A stretch of DNA of 26,603 bases from JADHLN01 sp965658435. Its GTDB lineage: Bacteria > Pseudomonadota > Alphaproteobacteria > Rickettsiales > JABIRX01. The position numbers were made by a program, and so were the translations under genes. This document shows, in pieces, positions 23,002 through 26,603 of this stretch; position 1 is the first letter of the stretch; every line of letters begins with the position of its first letter. Below the pieces are notes generated by a model. The model ran no database searches, was not told the origin of the DNA, and saw only the letters and a program-made list of their open reading frames with translations. Location: the NCBI GenBank assembly GCA_965658435.1, contig CBFHSE010000021.1, positions 1-26,603 of the forward strand, read 5' to 3'.

Positions 23002-24486
23002 ATGAGCTTTTCTTCTCTTAGGGACTTTATTAAATTTTTAGAAAAAAATCAGCAATTAAAAAAAATTAAAGAGCCTGTTAATAGTGAATTGGAAATTACA
23101 GAAATCCAAAAAAGATTAATTGCTAAAAATGGTCCTGCTATTTTATTTGAAAATATTATTCATAAAGGTAAAAAAAATAATATTAAGGTTTTGGCAAATT
23201 TATTTGGTTCAGTTGACAGAATCGCTCTTGGTTTAAATAGCAAAGTAACTGATTTGGAAAAAATTGGCACTTATTTAGCAACATTACGCCAACCTATTCC
23301 CCCTGCTTCAATCAAAGAGGGTATAGAAATGTTACCTCTGGCTAAAAAAATGTTAAGAATGAAGCCAAAAACAGTAAAAAACGCACCTTGCCAAGAAGTA
23401 ATATTGACAGGTGAAGAAATAGATCTTGATAAATTACCCATTCAAACTTGCTGGCCAAACGAGCCTGCGCCTTTAATAACTTGGCCTTTAATTGTAACAA
23501 AAGGCCCTGATAAGGATGCTAAGGAGGATGATTTTAATTTGGGCATATATAGAATGCAGCAATTTAGCAAAAATAAATTAATTATGCGTTGGTTAAAACA
23601 TAGAGGTGGAGCGCAACAATATCAGCGTTTTAAAGATAGTAAAAAACAAGCTAAATTTCCGGCTGCGGCTGTTCTTGGTTCTGATCCAGCTACTATTTTA
23701 GCTGCGGTTGCGCCAGTTCCTGATAATTTATCTGAATATAAATTTGCAGCTTTATTACGTGACAAAGCGACCGAACTGGTTAAATGCAAAACCATTCCTT
23801 TAAAAGTTCCAGCTAATGCTGAAATTATATTAGAAGGTTATGTTAGTTTGGATGAATATATAGATGAAGGGCCATATGGTGACCATACTGGCTATTATAA
23901 TTCAGTTGAGAAATTTCCTGCTTTTGAATTAACAGCAATTACTATGCGTAAAGACCCTATATATCTTACAACTTACACTGGGAAACCACCAGATGAGCCA
24001 AGCGTTTTGGGTGAGGCTTTTAATGAGATTTTTAATCCTATTTTAAAACAACAATTTCCAGAAATAGCTGATTTTTGGTTACCTCCAGAAGGCTGCTCTT
24101 ACCGTATTGCTATTGTTTCTATCAAAAAATCTTATCCAGGTCAGGCAAAGAGAATTATGTTTGGCATTTGGAGTTATTTAAGACAATTTTTATATTGTAA
24201 ATTTATTATAATTTTAGATGCCAATATAAATATTAGAGATTGGAAGGAGGTTATGTGGGCTGTGTCCACTAAGATGGATTTTGCAAGAGATGTAACAATA
24301 ATCGAAAACACTCCTATTGATTATTTAGATTTTGCTTCAAAAGAATCTGGCTTAGGCGCTAAAATTGGCTTTGATGCAACAGATAAAATTGGCGCAGAAA
24401 CAAATAGAGAATGGGGTGAAGAAATTCAAATGTCTGGAGATGTTATAAAAAAAATAGATACTTTATTTAAAAAAATAAACTTATGA
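23002..24486 (+). CDS. ubiD: UbiD-family decarboxylase (3-octaprenyl-4-hydroxybenzoate carboxy-lyase)
   Basis: Prenylated-FMN-dependent decarboxylase. The 494 residues match UbiD in length, and the sequence shows LRDFIKFLEKNQQLKKI at the start, then DKLPIQTCWPNEPAPLITWP and the active-site region DEGPYGDHTGYY. The C-terminus carries the GLGAKIGFDATDKIG block, which is typical of UbiD proper. In ubiquinone synthesis it removes the carboxyl group of the prenylated ring and needs UbiX to make the cofactor; ubiX is not in this window. The relation to complex I in the same window is functional, not operonic. Divergent from pal. Confidence 0.93.
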   Translation: MSFSSLRDFIKFLEKNQQLKKIKEPVNSELEITEIQKRLIAKNGPAILFENIIHKGKKNNIKVLANLFGSVDRIALGLNSKVTDLEKIGTYLATLRQPIPPASIKEGIEMLPLAKKMLRMKPKTVKNAPCQEVILTGEEIDLDKLPIQTCWPNEPAPLITWPLIVTKGPDKDAKEDDFNLGIYRMQQFSKNKLIMRWLKHRGGAQQYQRFKDSKKQAKFPAAAVLGSDPATILAAVAPVPDNLSEYKFAALLRDKATELVKCKTIPLKVPANAEIILEGYVSLDEYIDEGPYGDHTGYYNSVEKFPAFELTAITMRKDPIYLTTYTGKPPDEPSVLGEAFNEIFNPILKQQFPEIADFWLPPEGCSYRIAIVSIKKSYPGQAKRIMFGIWSYLRQFLYCKFIIILDANINIRDWKEVMWAVSTKMDFARDVTIIENTPIDYLDFASKESGLGAKIGFDATDKIGAETNREWGEEIQMSGDVIKKIDTLFKKINL

Positions 24487-24517
24487 TTATATTTAAAATT
24501 TTTTATTACCACAACTT

Positions 24518-25654
24518 CTATCGAGAAGCTGCTGAAGCTGAACTTGAAGCTCCTAAAACCACTCCTCTATTACTTGAAGCTGCTAAACTACTAAGAGTTA
24601 AATGTGGCAATTCTATAATTTTAGATTGAATGCTATCCAGGATATCTATAGCATATCTTTTTTCAATTTGTGCTTCCGTCATACGTTTAATATAGAATTT
24701 AATTTCATTAAAAATAGTTTTTACATTTATACCTTCACCTGCCATAATATCTTCACGTATTCTTTTTATAGCATGAAAATTTGCTCCTGTATTTGGTGTT
24801 GCTGGTCCTGATCCTGATCCAACAAAACTTTTTGACGCTACTGATTGAAATTGTTTTTTCATAGAATCAGAATCAAGAGAAAATTCTGCATCTATTGGAT
24901 TTATAGGAGGCTTACCACCTAATACAGCGCCTAATGCAGCATAAATAATACGCATTGTTGCGGGGGTGGTAACCTTTTTTTGTGAATCTGGCGCGAACGG
25001 TGCAACAACAGATTTGGGAACACCTATTTCTTTTATTTCTTTGATTATCATATCAAATACAAACCTTCTTAAATCACTATTTGGCTGGGTTGTCTTTACT
25101 ACTTTTAAGTTCAATTCTGAGGGATCTGGTTCGAACGTTTTATTTAAATCTATTAAACCTGGTGTATTAAAAAGATGAAGATGGTCTGTTGCAGCAAGAA
25201 CAATAACTGCTTGCTTGATATCTTTGATATGTGGTAATAATTTACTGCTCTCTATGATTTTTAACATTTTTGCAATTACTTTTCTTAAATTACAAGCTTG
25301 TTTAGTAATATCTTCTAGATTATCCCCATTGTTACCTATAGTTTCAGTTTTTAAATATTCGTTTGTTTTTAAATATACCATTAGCTCTTCATTACTAGCA
25401 ATTTTCAAAAGAGAAAGAATAACATTGCTATTACAGTGCAAATTATGTTCTTCAATAGATAGAAGCATTTTACTAAATTCTTCATTTGCTTCTGTTTGAT
25501 TACCTGCTTCCACATTTATCTTAAATTGAGATAAATGCTTGAAAAATATCTCCTGTGGATTAGTTTCCTCAGCAAATACTAAAGAAGCTGTAACCTTAAT
25601 AGGTTTAAGAGCACAAAATGTTTCTGATGATGTATCACCTGGAATTGGACACAT
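24518..25654 (-). CDS. Unknown 378-residue protein
   Basis: No family recognised. I chose the second ATG (MCPIPGDTSSETF) because GAGG stands eight bases before it; the first ATG adds only four residues. The protein has a long helical N-terminal half with several leucine-rich amphipathic stretches (EEFSKMLLSIEEHNLH, NVILSLLKIASNEELMVYL). A middle part has PPINPIDAEFSLDSD and a flexible GSGSGPATPNTG. Another helical section (IREDIMAGEGINVKTIFNEI) leads to a Ser/Ala-rich tail ending SASAASR. No signal peptide or membrane span is seen. Convergent with ubiD (31 bases) and divergent from the ankyrin-like gene. A lineage-specific or secreted protein is possible. Confidence 0.75.
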   Translation of the reverse strand: MCPIPGDTSSETFCALKPIKVTASLVFAEETNPQEIFFKHLSQFKINVEAGNQTEANEEFSKMLLSIEEHNLHCNSNVILSLLKIASNEELMVYLKTNEYLKTETIGNNGDNLEDITKQACNLRKVIAKMLKIIESSKLLPHIKDIKQAVIVLAATDHLHLFNTPGLIDLNKTFEPDPSELNLKVVKTTQPNSDLRRFVFDMIIKEIKEIGVPKSVVAPFAPDSQKKVTTPATMRIIYAALGAVLGGKPPINPIDAEFSLDSDSMKKQFQSVASKSFVGSGSGPATPNTGANFHAIKRIREDIMAGEGINVKTIFNEIKFYIKRMTEAQIEKRYAIDILDSIQSKIIELPHLTLSSLAASSNRGVVLGASSSASAASR

Positions 25655-25781
25655 AATTAACCTCATTAAATAATTAATTTAATTTATTATATCAAAAAAA
25701 TAGGCTTGCTGCTAGAGATTTTATTATATTTTTTGTATATTTTTCTTTTTTACCCGCTTTAATAGAAAATAAATAAAAAAT

Positions 25782-25809
25782 TTGCATTTTTATATTTTAT
25801 AACTATAAA
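25782..25809 (+). promoter_or_regulatory. Putative sigma-70 promoter for the ankyrin-like gene and yraN
   Basis: TTGCAT (25782-25787) and TATAAA (25804-25809) are separated by 16 bases. Transcription would start near 25816, about 27 bases before the ATG, and the leader includes AGAGGAG, one of the strongest ribosome-binding sites in this window. In AT-rich DNA such pairs arise by chance, but the placement with the ribosome-binding site is good. Confidence 0.45.
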
Positions 25810-25842
25810 GGTTGCCATATAACAACATAAAAAGAGGAGATA

Positions 25843-26274
25843 ATGTTAAAACATAATACCACCATCATTTCTAGTGATTTATTTTTTAAATCTAATAATA
25901 AGCTTGAGTTGGAGCTTTTAAAAGCCCTTTCAGAAAATAAGCATAAATTAGCTCATGAGTTAATCTTAAAAGGTGCCGATCCTTTTAAAAAACTTAATAT
26001 AGCTAATTTCCCTGATAGAATATTTGATTTTGCTTTAGAAATTAAACATAAAAGATTTCTATCACATATTTTATCTAGCGAAATTTTACAAAAAAATTTT
26101 TCAAAGGCTGTGTTTATTGCTAATTTAATCAATAAAAAAATTCCTTCTTTAGCAAATTATCCGGGTTTTTCAGCAAATATTACGCCTCAAACCGCTTTTT
26201 TTCGTTCTAATTATGATGAAAGCTCTGTAATGGTGCAAAAACTAAAACAAATTTTAATGCTAAAGGATTATTAA
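25843..26274 (+). CDS. Small ankyrin-like protein
   Basis: A 143-residue protein with one clear ankyrin-like unit at about residues 21-50: LELELLKALSENKHKLAHEL followed by ILKGADPFKK, with the G-A-D-P turn in place. The following segment (NFPDRIFDFALEIKHKRFLSHILSS) looks like the helices of a second, degenerate repeat. The C-terminus is basic and has no recognised domain. No signal peptide. A strong AGAGGAG ribosome-binding site precedes the ATG. Six bases separate it from yraN, so the two are likely co-transcribed. Function unknown; with so few repeats it may be a truncated relative of longer ankyrin proteins. Confidence 0.75.
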   Translation: MLKHNTTIISSDLFFKSNNKLELELLKALSENKHKLAHELILKGADPFKKLNIANFPDRIFDFALEIKHKRFLSHILSSEILQKNFSKAVFIANLINKKIPSLANYPGFSANITPQTAFFRSNYDESSVMVQKLKQILMLKDY

Positions 26275-26280
26275 TCTTGC

Positions 26281-26603
26281 ATGAATAGCTATCAAATTGG
26301 AATTGTTGCAGAGTTTATATCTGCATTATTTTTACGTTTTAAGGGTTATAAAATTTTAGCTAATAGGTTTAAAACTAAATTTGGTGAAATTGACATAATT
26401 GCCAGTAAAAATAATTATATTATCTTTATTGAAGTTAAAATGCGTAAAAATAAAGCTATTTTTAATGAGTTAATTAATAAAAAACAGCTAAAGAGACAAG
26501 AAAATGCTGCAAAGATTTTTTTGAGAAATAAGAACCTGAATTTAAATGCAAGATTTGATCTTATTTTTATAAGTGCTCCCTTATATTTTAGGCATATTAA
26601 AAA
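26281..26603 (+). CDS. YraN/UPF0102 family protein, N-terminal part (runs off window)
   Basis: The first 107 codons of a YraN-family protein, a small nuclease-like fold of the PD-(D/E)xK superfamily. The family signature is visible: AEFISALFLRFKGYKILANR (10-29), the GEIDII motif (35-40) and FIEVKMRK (49-56), which supply the acidic residues and lysine of the nuclease core. Most of the usual length of about 120 residues is present. Its substrate is not established. It starts six bases after the ankyrin-like gene. Confidence 0.9.
   Translation, partial: MNSYQIGIVAEFISALFLRFKGYKILANRFKTKFGEIDIIASKNNYIIFIEVKMRKNKAIFNELINKKQLKRQENAAKIFLRNKNLNLNARFDLIFISAPLYFRHIK

Noticed and set aside
24515..24535. 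CTTCT-ATCG-AGAAG hairpin as a terminator between ubiD and the unknown gene
   Set aside because: The stem is five pairs, overlaps the end of the coding region and is not followed by a T-run on either strand.
24525..24600. Repeated GAAGCTGCT-like units as a possible DNA repeat array
   Set aside because: They are the antisense of the Ser/Ala-rich C-terminal codons of the unknown protein, with irregular spacing; not a tandem array or CRISPR.
24602..25499. Several plus-strand open frames opposite the 378-residue gene
   Set aside because: Their translations are cysteine- and phenylalanine-rich antisense peptides without ribosome-binding sites; shadows of the real gene.

Overview
The window is an AT-rich (about 30% GC by eye), gene-dense stretch of bacterial chromosome. 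The gene content and order point to an alphaproteobacterium, most likely a Rickettsiales-type, host-associated lineage. The supporting evidence is a nuoABCDEFG block, a pal-cpoB-tilS block, the rpsP-rimM-trmD-rplS-leuC string typical of alphaproteobacteria, scattered rather than clustered biotin genes, ankyrin-type sequences and visible pseudogenes. I cannot name the genus from sequence alone.

Layout. Positions 1-4611 (minus strand) hold the proximal part of the respiratory complex I operon, nuoA to nuoF plus the first codons of nuoG. Positions 4827-6957 hold divergent bioF and bioB. Convergent with bioB are yidD and gltX. Positions 8731-12400 (plus strand) carry rpsP, rimM, trmD, rplS and an intact leuC without leuD beside it. 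groES-groEL follow, behind a good sigma-32-type promoter and ahead of a clear intrinsic terminator. Next come a small double-CDGSH iron-sulfur protein and an antibiotic-biosynthesis-monooxygenase-fold protein. Positions 15.2-17.6 kb form an accessory patch: a frameshifted ankyrin pseudogene, strong DNA dyads, an intact 337-residue protein of unknown function, and a second broken reading frame. Housekeeping genes then resume: recJ, bioA, tilS, cpoB, pal and ubiD. The right end holds a second unknown protein (378 residues), a small ankyrin-like protein, and the start of a yraN-family gene that runs off the window.

How the genes work together. Complex I feeds the quinone pool, and UbiD is a candidate ubiquinone-pathway decarboxylase. 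BioF, BioA and BioB supply three of the four late biotin steps; bioD is not in the window. RpsP, RimM, TrmD, RplS, GltX and TilS serve ribosome and tRNA function. Pal and CpoB act in the Tol-Pal envelope system.

The most unusual signal is in the unknown 337-residue protein. Its N-terminus carries a SILK motif followed 16 residues later by a K-x-V-T-F motif. This is the same arrangement eukaryotic regulators use to dock protein phosphatase 1, which would suit a secreted effector acting in a eukaryotic host. This is inference from two short motifs, not a demonstrated function.
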